From NCBI GenBank assembly GCA_903879995.1, contig CAIRNW010000242.1, forward strand, positions 1 to 11,018: a stretch of DNA of 11,018 nt. The letters are read 5' to 3'. The notes beneath the pieces are model-generated. The model had not been told where the DNA came from. It made no database searches and saw nothing but the letters and a program-made list of their open reading frames with translations. Shown piece by piece: positions 1 to 7,103 of this stretch (its first letter is position 1; each line of letters begins with the position of its first letter). Source of the stretch: an uncultured Bacteroidota bacterium (GTDB lineage: Bacteria; Bacteroidota; Bacteroidia; Chitinophagales; Chitinophagaceae). Both the position numbers and the translations under genes were made by a program.

Positions 1-305
1 AAAACTGGCATCAGTATTTCTGCAATTGTATCTCCAACTGCGAGATGAGCATTCAATGCCGTCAAATACAAGATACCAAAACCAACATACGCCCATTCTT
101 TAAATCTTGCTGGTACGGCAGGTATAATCAGTAATAGCATACCAATAAATTGGCCGATACTTACCTCCAGGCTTAAATATCGTGGAATTCCCAGGTGCTC
201 AGTGCCTTTAATAGCCATCTCTGAATTCATAAAAAAGATCCCTGTAGAAGCAAAAAGGCAAATAATACTAGTAGTAACCCAATAAATAATTTTAGTTGAC
301 TTCAT
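1..305 (-). CDS. DoxX-like small membrane protein (5' part, cut by window edge)
   Basis: I translated this by hand from the ATG at 305-303. It reads open for 101 codons to the window edge, so the C-terminus is missing. It starts MKSTKIIYWVTTSIICLFAS, a first membrane helix at about residues 6-26. A short loop carrying a LGIPRYL motif follows, then a second helix with GQFIGMLLLIIPAVP (about 51-65), then RFKEWAYVGFGILYLTALNAHLAVGD. The layout, with a polar loop, a 'P..P.R.KEWAY.GF' stretch and H.A.GD near the third helix, is what I know from the DoxX_2 (DoxX-like) family of roughly 120-residue, four-helix inner-membrane proteins. Most of these have no defined function; some DoxX relatives are tied to thiol or oxidative stress. 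No Shine-Dalgarno sequence and no convincing promoter precede the start. The family call is by recall and fairly secure; the function is unknown. Confidence 0.75.
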   Translation of the reverse strand, partial: MKSTKIIYWVTTSIICLFASTGIFFMNSEMAIKGTEHLGIPRYLSLEVSIGQFIGMLLLIIPAVPARFKEWAYVGFGILYLTALNAHLAVGDTIAEILMPV

Positions 306-361
306 AAAAGTTGATTTTTTTGTTTTACAATAGATTACAATCCTAATGTACAAAAAGCCTT

Positions 362-388
362 GCTCGTTTAGCGAGCCTTATTTTTTTG
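362..388 (+). terminator. Weak hairpin with T-run, possible terminator
   Basis: A 5-bp stem GCTCG/CGAGC (362-366 and 372-376) with loop TTTAG is followed on the plus strand by CTTATTTTTTT. On the minus strand the same stem is followed a few bases later by CTTTTT, so it could act either way. No plus-strand gene lies to its left within the window. Read on the minus strand, it sits between tRNA-Pro and the DoxX-like gene. The short stem makes this a weak call. Confidence 0.3.
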
Positions 389-421
389 TCTTCAAGTATT
401 AAAGCAAGCTTTATGCACTTG

Positions 422-453
422 ACAATAAAAAAGCCAGCACTTACGTGCCAGCT
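422..453 (-). terminator. Intrinsic terminator of tRNA-Pro
   Basis: On the minus strand the RNA folds into a 9-bp stem, AGCTGGCAC (453-445) with GTGCTGGCT (440-432), closed by the GNRA-type tetraloop GTAA. The U-run TTTTTATT follows. Two of the nine pairs are G-U wobbles, so the plus-strand transcript would have A-C mismatches in their place. The terminator is therefore directional and matches the minus-strand tRNA, whose 3' end lies 11 bases upstream of the stem. Confidence 0.8.
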
Positions 454-463
454 TCTTGATTTG

Positions 464-537
464 TCGGGAGGACAGGATTCGAACCTGCGACCCCCTGGTC
501 CCAAACCAGGTATTCTACCGGGCTGAACTACCTCCCG
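464..537 (-). tRNA. tRNA-Pro(TGG)
   Basis: The minus strand forms a complete cloverleaf of 74 bases. The acceptor stem is CGGGAGG (537-531) with CCTCCCG, and the discriminator base is A at 464. The D-loop contains AGCCCGGTAGA. The anticodon stem CCTGG/CCAGG encloses the loop TTTGGGA, giving anticodon TGG, which reads proline CCN codons. The T-arm has loop TTCGAAT. The 3' CCA is not encoded, because CAA follows the discriminator, so it must be added after transcription. It is a single-tRNA unit with its own promoter upstream and terminator downstream. Confidence 0.96.
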
Positions 538-684
538 CCATCCTATTCAGGAAGGGTGCAAATATAGGAAAAACTGACTTATTCTCAGGGTAGTTTCGGG
601 GCTAAAATTATAATATGCCAATCTGTCAATTCCCTATCGAATGGAACAATTGTTGCACAAGATGGCAAAACAAAACCAAGTCCC
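538..684. other. Intergenic region between tRNA-Pro and htpG
   Basis: The left part holds the minus-strand tRNA promoter. For htpG on the plus strand I see no clear promoter. TAGTTTCG (591-598) is one mismatch from the -7 consensus but has no -33 element at a suitable distance. No CIRCE-type inverted repeat is present. A 15-codon open frame from the ATG at 641 ends in a TGA (686-688) that overlaps the htpG ATG as ATGA; it has no Shine-Dalgarno sequence. Confidence 0.5.
559..588 (-). promoter_or_regulatory. Promoter of tRNA-Pro (Bacteroidetes type)
   Basis: On the minus strand TATATTTG (566-559) matches the Bacteroidetes -7 element TAnnTTTG exactly, and it ends 22 bases before the tRNA 5' end at 537. 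Nineteen bases further upstream is CTG (588-586) in place of the -33 TTG, a two-of-three match. The position relative to the tRNA is close to that of the tRNA-Ser promoter in this window. Confidence 0.6.
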
Positions 685-2571
685 ATGATCAAGGAAAAAG
701 GCACGATTTCGATTAACACGGAGAACATTTTCCCCATCATTAAGAAGTTCCTTTATTCAGACCACGAGATTTTTTTAAGGGAGCTGGTCAGTAACGCCAT
801 CGATGCTACCCAAAAAATTAAACGCCTGAGTTCCCTCGGGCAGTATAACAAAGAACTGGGTGAACTAACCGTCCAAGTCAAGGTCAATAAAAAGAAAAAA
901 ACCATCACTATTTCCGATGCAGGACTGGGCATGACAGCTGAGGAGTTAAAGAAATACATCAATCAGGTAGCATTTTCAGGTGCCACGGAGTTCATGGAAA
1001 AATTCAAAGAAGCCAAAGATGCTAATGAAATCATAGGACGTTTTGGACTTGGATTTTATTCGGCATTTATGGTAGCAGAAAAAGTAGAGATTCAAACACT
1101 TTCTTATCAGGAAGGGACTGAACCTGCCAAGTGGACCTGCGATGGAAGCACTGCATTTGAAATTGCAGCCGGCAAAAGGGAAACACGAGGAACCGATATT
1201 ATTCTTTATATCAATGAGGAGTCTGCTGAATTTTTGGAAGATCATCGCATCCAGCAAATCCTGGATAAATATGCTAAGTTTTTACCCGTTCCTATTCAAT
1301 TTGGCACCAAAACAGAGTCTGTTGAAGATGGCAAGGATGACGAAGGAAAAACAAAATACAAGTCGGTTGATGTCCCTAATATTATTAATAAGACACAACC
1401 GATTTGGACAAAAGCGCCTTCCGAATTAAAGGATGAAGACTATCTGAGCTTTTATAAAGAACTATACCCATTTACCGAGGATCCATTATTCTGGATTCAT
1501 TTGAACGTAGACTACCCCTTCAACTTAACTGGTGTTTTGTATTTCCCCAAATTGAAAAATGATTTTGAGATCCAAAAAAACAAAATCAAATTATTCAGTC
1601 GTCAGGTTTTCATCACGGACGAAGTAAAAGATGTAGTGCCCGAGTTTTTAATGTTATTGCATGGCGTCATTGACTCTCCAGACATTCCTTTGAACGTGAG
1701 CCGTTCGTTCTTACAAAGCGACAGCAATGTCAAAAAAATCAATAGCTACATAAGCCGTAAAGTAGCAGAAAAATTGCAGGAACTTTTTAATAAGGATCGC
1801 AAAGGCTATGAAGCAAAATGGAATGATATTGGGCTTTTTGTAAAGTATGGTGCCATCTCTGACGAGAAGTTTTATGAAAAGGCAAAAGACTTTGTTTTGC
1901 TGAACAATACACAAAAAGAGTTTTTTACTCCTGAGGAGTACAAGACAAAAGTGAAAGACTTCCAAACGGATAAAAATGGTCAATTAATCTGGTTATACAC
2001 TGGAGACGCAGATCAACAGCATAGCTTTATACAAAGTGCACAGCAACAGCAATACGACGTGCTGTTGATGAACTCACCTATTGATAATCACTTTATGCAA
2101 CACCTGGAAATGAAGTTGGAAAAAACCACCTTCAAGCGGGTTGATGCAGACATCGTACAAAAATTAATTGAAAAAGAAGATGCGCCGAAACATGCGCTGA
2201 CCGAGGAACAAAGCAATCAAATCAAGGCATTATTCGAAAAGGCATTGAATAATACAGCCATGAAAGTAGAGGTAGAGAGTCTGTCTGCTGAAGCCTTGCC
2301 GGTTACAATTACAATGGAAGAATGGATGCGCCGGATGAAAGAAATGAGCAAAATGGGAGGAGGACCCATGAGTTTTTATGGTTCGATGCCCGATAGTTAC
2401 AAGGTGGCCATCAATGCGAATCATCGATTGATTGGAAAAATTCTTGCCGCAGACGAGGCTACTCAAAGCACTTTGGCTAAACAAGCCTGTGATCTGGCAT
2501 TACTTTCGCAGGGTCTTCTGAAAGGCGCTGATCTCACTAAGTTTGTGGAGAGAAGTGTGGAAGTGCTATAA
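685..2571 (+). CDS. htpG: Molecular chaperone HtpG (bacterial Hsp90)
   Basis: The 628-residue product is a full-length cytosolic Hsp90, an ATP-driven dimeric chaperone that remodels client proteins, usually with DnaK. The N-terminal GHKL ATPase domain shows RELVSNAIDA (catalytic E33, Mg-binding N37), DAGLGM (78-83), the lid segment after FSGATEFM, GRFGLGFYSAF (118-128) and GTD (169-171). The middle domain carries LNVSRSFLQSD with R340, the arginine that contacts the ATP gamma-phosphate. The C-terminal dimerisation domain includes EEWMRRMKEM and FYGSMPDSYKVAINANH. It ends in SVEVL, with no eukaryotic MEEVD tail, as expected for a bacterial protein. The ATG at 685 gives the usual KGTISINTEN.FP N-terminus. 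No Shine-Dalgarno sequence, CIRCE element or clear TAnnTTTG promoter is visible upstream. The next gene begins 28 bp downstream on the same strand, so co-transcription is likely. Confidence 0.97.
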   Translation: MIKEKGTISINTENIFPIIKKFLYSDHEIFLRELVSNAIDATQKIKRLSSLGQYNKELGELTVQVKVNKKKKTITISDAGLGMTAEELKKYINQVAFSGATEFMEKFKEAKDANEIIGRFGLGFYSAFMVAEKVEIQTLSYQEGTEPAKWTCDGSTAFEIAAGKRETRGTDIILYINEESAEFLEDHRIQQILDKYAKFLPVPIQFGTKTESVEDGKDDEGKTKYKSVDVPNIINKTQPIWTKAPSELKDEDYLSFYKELYPFTEDPLFWIHLNVDYPFNLTGVLYFPKLKNDFEIQKNKIKLFSRQVFITDEVKDVVPEFLMLLHGVIDSPDIPLNVSRSFLQSDSNVKKINSYISRKVAEKLQELFNKDRKGYEAKWNDIGLFVKYGAISDEKFYEKAKDFVLLNNTQKEFFTPEEYKTKVKDFQTDKNGQLIWLYTGDADQQHSFIQSAQQQQYDVLLMNSPIDNHFMQHLEMKLEKTTFKRVDADIVQKLIEKEDAPKHALTEEQSNQIKALFEKALNNTAMKVEVESLSAEALPVTITMEEWMRRMKEMSKMGGGPMSFYGSMPDSYKVAINANHRLIGKILAADEATQSTLAKQACDLALLSQGLLKGADLTKFVERSVEVL

Positions 2572-2599
2572 TATTAGTACGATACACTATTTTTAGCAC

Positions 2600-3244
2600 A
2601 TGCTAAGAGACCCGCTTGTGGACAATTATTTTCAGCAATTAAAAAGCTGGAAAAAAGAATTGACTGCCCTACGAAAAATAGTACTGGCAGCTGGGTTAAC
2701 AGAAGTTTGCAAATGGAAACATCCTTGTTACACCTGGCAGGACAAAAATGTACTGATGCTGGGCGATTTCAAGCAACATTGTTCTATTATGCTTTTCCGA
2801 GGTGCTGAGTTGTCTGACCCCAATTCCCTATTAGATAAAGGAGGCGAACACACGCAATCCGGCAGGATCTTCAAGTTTACCAGCCTTGCTGAAATCAATA
2901 CGCAAAAGAAAAATATTGAAATCTTTATAAAAGAGGCCATTCAATTACAAAAAGTAAAAAAGCCTCTCACTAAAAAAACAGTTCCTGTTATCCCCTACCC
3001 TCCTGAATTAAAAAATATATTCAAAAATCAACCCGCTTTTCAAAAAGCATTTGAGAAACTAACACCAGGTCGACAGCGAGATTATTTAATTCTTTTTACC
3101 GGATCAGCAAGCAGTGAAACCAGACAAGCTCGAATCGAGAGAAATAGGCAAAGAATATTAGAGGGATATGGAAGAAATGATTGTACTTGTGGATTATCAA
3201 AACGAATGCCCCAATGCGATGGGTCGCATAAACAACTGAAGTAA
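2600..3244 (+). CDS. DUF1801/YdeI-like protein with C-terminal CDGSH-type iron-sulfur motif
   Basis: This 214-residue soluble protein has three parts. Residues about 15-115 look like DUF1801 (YdhG-type fold): AGLTEVCKWKHPCYTW, then FKQHCSIMLFRGAEL and a RIFKFTSL.EI segment. Residues about 134-190 look like the YdeI/OmpD-associated domain: PPELKNIFK, then LTPGRQRDYL and ETRQARIERNRQRILEG. The last 20 residues hold C195-x-C197-x2-S200-x3-P204-x-C206-D-G-S-H210, an exact fit to the CDGSH [2Fe-2S] pattern (three Cys and one His ligand). YdeI-type proteins have been linked loosely to stress or antimicrobial-peptide resistance, but the biochemical role is unknown. The start at 2600 keeps the DUF1801 N-terminus and lies 28 bp after htpG; mutS2 follows after 32 bp. 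That suggests one operon, perhaps stress-linked, which is inference. No signal peptide or membrane helix is seen. Confidence 0.82.
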   Translation: MLRDPLVDNYFQQLKSWKKELTALRKIVLAAGLTEVCKWKHPCYTWQDKNVLMLGDFKQHCSIMLFRGAELSDPNSLLDKGGEHTQSGRIFKFTSLAEINTQKKNIEIFIKEAIQLQKVKKPLTKKTVPVIPYPPELKNIFKNQPAFQKAFEKLTPGRQRDYLILFTGSASSETRQARIERNRQRILEGYGRNDCTCGLSKRMPQCDGSHKQLK

Positions 3245-3276
3245 AAGCAAAGTGCAATACTTCCTAACAAATTTGT

Positions 3277-5382
3277 ATGCGACTATTTCCTGAAAACGCA
3301 GATGCACAATTAGAGTTTAACAAAATAACCGGATTACTTGCTGCGCATTGTAGATCAGACCATGCAAAGCAGAAAGCAATAAGGCTTCGAATTCATACTA
3401 AAAAGGAATTTATCCGGCTTGAACTTCAGCAGAGTTACGAGTACTTACAATTATTTCAACACCAACAGTACTTTCCCAACGATCACGTATTTAACTTATC
3501 AAAGAAGCTACACCTTTTAAAAATACCGGGTGCGATTCTCAGCGGTGAGGAAATAATGGAGATTCGGTTATTGACGGAAAGTATTGAAAAAATATTCCGT
3601 TGGTTTCATGCAGAACGAATAGCAGCCTATCCGGGCTTACATTCCTTATTACAAGAAACCTGGTATGAAAAACAAATTATTGAATGGATTGACCAGGTTT
3701 TAGATGAAAGAGGACAGGTTAGAGATCATGCTTCTCCGGCATTGAAAGAGATCAGACAACAGTTATTTAAAAAAAGACAGGAGTTAAGAAAACTGTTTGA
3801 CAGAATAGTTTCCCGATTAAATAAACAAGGCTTTCTTGCAGAGATTGAGGAAAGCTTTTTGAATGGCAGAAGAGTGGTAGCCGTAACAGCAGAACAAAAA
3901 CGTGCTATAAAAGGAATTCTCCACGGAGAAAGTGATAGCCGAAAATCAGCATTTATTGAGCCAGAGGAAACTATTGAATTAAATAACCAGATTTATGAAT
4001 TGGAGAATGCAGAGAGAAAAGAGGTATATCGATTACTCCAATTACTGACCGCACAATTATCCGTTCATGCAACGCTGTTGCAGGTATATCATGAAAAGCT
4101 GGGAGAGTACGATTTTATCAGGGCTAAAGCAAAGCTGGCCCAAGATTATAGGGGCGAGTACCCACAGGTAGAAGATCGCTCTTTCGTACGCATAGTTGAA
4201 GCCCGGCACCCTCTTTTACTATTACATAACAACAAGCAGGAAAAGCCAACCACTCCAATCACTGTTACACTGGAGGACTCGCAACGAATATTATTAATCA
4301 GCGGGCCTAATGCAGGAGGAAAAACAGTGACTATGAAAACAATTGGGTTGCTGCAGTTAATGGTTCAAAGTGGATTATTAGTGCCGGTTCACCCTACTTC
4401 GATATTTGGCATTTTCAAACAGCTGATGATCCATATAGGGGACACACAAAGTATAGAGTTTGAGTTAAGCACCTATAGCTCCCACTTGCTTCATATGAAA
4501 CATTTTATAGAAGAGGGAAATGGGCGAACCTTATTTTTTATAGACGAACTAGGAAGCGGAAGTGATCCCAACCTGGGAGGAGCTTTTGCAGAAGTGATTT
4601 TACAAGAGTTACTGAAACGACACGCCATAGGTGTGGTTACCACGCATTACTTGAACCTAAAGTTAATGGCTGGAAAAACACCCGGAATTATGAATGGAGC
4701 AATGGCATTTGATGAAAAAAATCTTCGCCCACTCTATAAACTGATTGTAGGCAAGCCTGGCAGCTCTTACACATTTGCGATCGCGGAACGTATCGGAATG
4801 GACCCAACATTAATCCAACGTGCACGTTCTTTAGTAGATGAAGACCAGTATCGTTTGGATAAACTATTGAATCGTGCCGAACAAGACATGCGTAAAATCG
4901 AGCAGCAATCGCAAGCACTACAGCAAACCTTGCAATTGAATGAGAAACTTAAGAGAGAGTTGCAACATACCCTGGAGGCAGAAAAACATCGTCAACAAGT
5001 TGAATTGCTGAAAGAGCAGAATCGCATGTCCTTCGAAAAGCTGACCCAACTCAAGGATCTTGAAAGAAAAATCAAACAATTACTCGTTGAGTGGAGAAAG
5101 GCAGAGAATAAATCGAAAGTAATGCGACAAATGGATTTGATTCTTTTCAACCGAGGCGAGAAACAAGCGGTGAGCAGAATCAAAAAGAAAGTAACCTCAA
5201 AATTTGTTGAAACAGAAGGAGCCGTTGCAGTTGGCTTACTTGTTATGATGAAAACGACGCTTCAAGTGGGTGAAGTGCTGGAGATCAGAGGGAAAAAGGC
5301 CTTGGTCAAAATTGGGCAATTGCCAATACAAGTGGCATTAACTGATCTTGTTCTAGTGAAGAAACGGGAGGAGAAAGAATAA
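3277..5382 (+). CDS. mutS2: MutS2-family ATPase lacking the Smr domain
   Basis: The 701-residue product is a MutS2-type ABC ATPase. The N-terminus (MRLFPENADAQLEFNKITGL) is typical of the family, and a clamp/core helical region covers roughly 50-300. The ATPase follows: Walker A GPNAGGKT (343-350), the STYSSHLLHMK segment (398-408), Walker B LFFIDELGSGSDP (419-431), H-loop TTHY (455-458) and GKPGSSYTFAIAERIGM (492-508). A coiled coil rich in Q, E, K and L covers about 515-610, and a small KOW-like beta region about 645-695. It ends there. Well-studied MutS2 proteins are about 780 residues and carry a C-terminal Smr nuclease domain, which is absent. In Bacillus, MutS2 splits collided ribosomes; in Helicobacter it suppresses recombination. 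Without Smr, a binding or remodelling role is more likely than nicking. It is last in the htpG-DUF1801-mutS2 row, 56 bp before a strong hairpin. Confidence 0.88.
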   Translation: MRLFPENADAQLEFNKITGLLAAHCRSDHAKQKAIRLRIHTKKEFIRLELQQSYEYLQLFQHQQYFPNDHVFNLSKKLHLLKIPGAILSGEEIMEIRLLTESIEKIFRWFHAERIAAYPGLHSLLQETWYEKQIIEWIDQVLDERGQVRDHASPALKEIRQQLFKKRQELRKLFDRIVSRLNKQGFLAEIEESFLNGRRVVAVTAEQKRAIKGILHGESDSRKSAFIEPEETIELNNQIYELENAERKEVYRLLQLLTAQLSVHATLLQVYHEKLGEYDFIRAKAKLAQDYRGEYPQVEDRSFVRIVEARHPLLLLHNNKQEKPTTPITVTLEDSQRILLISGPNAGGKTVTMKTIGLLQLMVQSGLLVPVHPTSIFGIFKQLMIHIGDTQSIEFELSTYSSHLLHMKHFIEEGNGRTLFFIDELGSGSDPNLGGAFAEVILQELLKRHAIGVVTTHYLNLKLMAGKTPGIMNGAMAFDEKNLRPLYKLIVGKPGSSYTFAIAERIGMDPTLIQRARSLVDEDQYRLDKLLNRAEQDMRKIEQQSQALQQTLQLNEKLKRELQHTLEAEKHRQQVELLKEQNRMSFEKLTQLKDLERKIKQLLVEWRKAENKSKVMRQMDLILFNRGEKQAVSRIKKKVTSKFVETEGAVAVGLLVMMKTTLQVGEVLEIRGKKALVKIGQLPIQVALTDLVLVKKREEKE

Positions 5383-5438
5383 TCATACCGAATTTCATAG
5401 CTCACTCAAGCAAGCTTGGTTCGCCCTGAAACATAGAA

Positions 5439-5459
5439 AGCCCCGCAAAATGCGGGGCT
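5439..5459. terminator. Bidirectional hairpin terminator between mutS2 and tRNA-Ser/dnaA
   Basis: A perfect 9-bp GC-rich stem, AGCCCCGCA/TGCGGGGCT with a 3-base loop, lies between convergent transcription units. The tails are short on both strands: TCTAATT after the plus-strand stem and TTCTATGTTTC after the minus-strand stem. It probably stops mutS2 transcripts on one side and tRNA-Ser transcripts on the other. The weak U-tracts lower confidence in Rho-independent activity, but the placement is exactly right. Confidence 0.75.
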
Positions 5460-5471
5460 CTAATTCTGATG

Positions 5472-5562
5472 CGGAGAGGGAGGGATTCGAACCCTCGGTA
5501 CAGATTTAAGTCCGTACAACGGTTTAGCAAACCGGCCCTTTCGGCCACTCAGGCACCTCTCC
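5472..5562 (-). tRNA. tRNA-Ser(GCT)
   Basis: The minus strand gives a 91-base class II tRNA. The acceptor is GGAGAGG (5562-5556) with CCTCTCC and discriminator G at 5472. The D-loop region contains TGAGTGGCCGAAAGG. The anticodon loop TTGCTAA gives GCT, which reads serine AGC/AGU. A long variable arm has a 7-bp stem, GTACGGA with TCTGTAC, including one G-U pair. The T-arm is GAGGG-TTCGAAT-CCCTC. CCA is not encoded. Closing pair 27-43 of the anticodon stem appears as C-U, a mismatch. The gene lies 40 bases past the dnaA stop, with its own promoter overlapping the dnaA end. Confidence 0.95.
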
Positions 5563-5586
5563 TAAATCGATCCTTAAAAGGGAGAA

Positions 5587-5617
5587 CAAAATTAAAGAGA
5601 ATTTACATGGCTGCCAA
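5587..5617 (-). promoter_or_regulatory. Promoter of tRNA-Ser, overlapping the dnaA 3' end
   Basis: On the minus strand TAATTTTG (5594-5587) matches the Bacteroidetes -7 consensus TAnnTTTG exactly. It is preceded, after a 20-base spacer, by the -33 element TTG (5617-5615). The -33 box lies inside the last codons of dnaA. The -7 box ends 25 bases before the tRNA 5' end, giving a short leader. Both elements and the spacing fit, so this is one of the two best promoters in the window. Confidence 0.75.
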
Positions 5618-7036
5618 CTGGACTTTCTGTTGAAGCTCCAGTACGTTTTCGCGGAAAATACCATCCGTATCCATTAAATCCTTGACGGTCTGACAAGAGT
5701 GAATAACAGTAGTGTGATCCCGGCCCCCAAAATGTTCACCAATTGTTTTGAGTGAATTTTTTGTGAATGCCTTGGCCAGATACATGGTAATCTGACGGGC
5801 TTGTACAATTTCACGCTTCCGTGTTTTTTGAAGCAGTTTATCGTAAGGCACATCAAAGTATTCACATACCATCTTTTGAATGGTATCAATTGTAATCTCT
5901 TTGCTAGAGGACTTCACAAAATTGCGAAGCACTTTCTTTGCTAGATCAAGATCAATCTCCTTACGGTTAAGCGAGGACTGTGCGAGTAAGGAGATCAGGG
6001 CACCCTCTAATTCACGAACATTATTATTGATATTGTAAGCAATGTACTTGACTACTTCCTTTGGCATTTCCAACCCGTCATTCCGCATTTTCTTCTCCAA
6101 AATCTCAATGCGTGTTTCATAATCGGGCACTTGTAAATCTGCACTCAAGCCCCAACGAAAACGACTTAACAATCGATCTTGTACACCCTCTAAATCCTTG
6201 GGCGATTTATCAGAGGTAAGGACCAATTGCTTTTGTGACTGATGCAAGTGATTGAATATAGCAAAGAAGGCATCTTGCGAGCGTTCTGCCTTGGCAAAGA
6301 ACTGAACATCATCCAAGATCAACACATCAATTAGTTGATAAAAATGAATAAAGTCATTGATGGCATTGTTGCGGCTATGATCCATAAACTGGTTGATGAA
6401 CTTTTCGGAGCTCACATACAGCACCACTTTATTGGGATGTAGTCTTTTTACTTCATTACCGATTGCTTGTGCTAAGTGGGTTTTACCAAGACCTGTTCCT
6501 CCGTAAATCACAAGCGGATTGAATGAATTGGCACCAGGCTTCTCGGCAACAGTTTTACCAGCGCGGCGGGCCACTCGGTTACAATCACCCTCTATAAAAG
6601 CATCAAATGTATACGTTGGGTTAAGCTGCGGATCGATCTGCATTTTTTTCAGACCTGGAATAACAAATGGATTTTTTACCGGGTTATTGATCACCAATGG
6701 AAAATCCATTTCATTATTAGAAAAAGATTTGAAACCCTGTCCGCTTACATCCACAGTCATGGGCTTCGTGCGACTGCTGCCGCTATCTACCATGATTCGA
6801 TATTCAAGTCTGGCTTCCTTCCCCAACTCACGTTTGAGTGTTTTGGCCAGCAGATTAACGTAATGCTCTTCGAGGTATTCAAAAAAGAATTGACTGGGAA
6901 CCTGAATGACTAAAACATTTTGTTTTAGGGAAACGGGTTGTATGGGTTCAAACCAGGTTTTGAAATGCTGCCACTCCACGATGTCCTTGATGATCTTTAA
7001 GCAATTTCCCCAGACTTTTTCCGCGTTCTTATCCAT
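5603..7036 (-). CDS. dnaA: Chromosomal replication initiator protein DnaA
   Basis: DnaA is the AAA+ protein that binds DnaA boxes, melts the origin and helps load the replicative helicase. All four domains are present in 477 residues. Domain I (about 1-82) contains VWGNCLKIIKD and FKTWFEPI. A short linker domain II covers about 83-140. Domain III starts near PTYTFDAFIEG and has Walker A GGTGLGKT (179-186), Walker B VLILDDVQF (238-246), sensor 1 LTSD (273-276), arginine finger R292 in LLSRFRWGL, and sensor 2 R341 in NNVRELEGAL. Domain IV carries RKREIVQARQITMYLA and the DnaA-box-reading signature GRDHTTVIHS (438-447). Length and motifs are normal. The ATG at 7036 has no Shine-Dalgarno sequence. 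A perfect DnaA box lies 38 bp upstream of the start, fitting autoregulation and a nearby oriC. tRNA-Ser follows 40 bases past the stop. Confidence 0.98.
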   Translation of the reverse strand: MDKNAEKVWGNCLKIIKDIVEWQHFKTWFEPIQPVSLKQNVLVIQVPSQFFFEYLEEHYVNLLAKTLKRELGKEARLEYRIMVDSGSSRTKPMTVDVSGQGFKSFSNNEMDFPLVINNPVKNPFVIPGLKKMQIDPQLNPTYTFDAFIEGDCNRVARRAGKTVAEKPGANSFNPLVIYGGTGLGKTHLAQAIGNEVKRLHPNKVVLYVSSEKFINQFMDHSRNNAINDFIHFYQLIDVLILDDVQFFAKAERSQDAFFAIFNHLHQSQKQLVLTSDKSPKDLEGVQDRLLSRFRWGLSADLQVPDYETRIEILEKKMRNDGLEMPKEVVKYIAYNINNNVRELEGALISLLAQSSLNRKEIDLDLAKKVLRNFVKSSSKEITIDTIQKMVCEYFDVPYDKLLQKTRKREIVQARQITMYLAKAFTKNSLKTIGEHFGGRDHTTVIHSCQTVKDLMDTDGIFRENVLELQQKVQLAAM

Positions 7037-7073
7037 CTTAACTACAAGCAGGTTTATGTCGATTTAATAGGAG

Positions 7074-7082
7074 TTATTCACA
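7074..7082 (+). promoter_or_regulatory. DnaA box (perfect match)
   Basis: TTATTCACA matches the DnaA-box consensus TTATNCACA at all fixed positions. It lies 38 bp upstream of the dnaA start and is the only perfect box I found in the window. Confidence 0.75.
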
Positions 7083-7103
7083 TCTCCGCGCAGGATTCGA
7101 TGC

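Noticed and set aside
402..411. Ten-base AAGCAAGCTT shared with 5408-5417
   Set aside because: The match does not extend on either side and includes the palindrome AAGCTT; chance is a sufficient explanation.
538..684. CIRCE (HrcA) heat-shock element upstream of htpG
   Set aside because: No TTAGCACTC/GAGTGCTAA inverted repeat or close match is present.
5383..5471. A frameshifted Smr domain after mutS2
   Set aside because: Only 56 bases lie between the stop and the terminator hairpin, too short for an 80-residue domain, and no Smr motifs appear.
7029..7037. TTATCCATC over the dnaA start as a DnaA box
   Set aside because: Two mismatches in the conserved end of the box, and the bases are fixed by the start codon and following codon.
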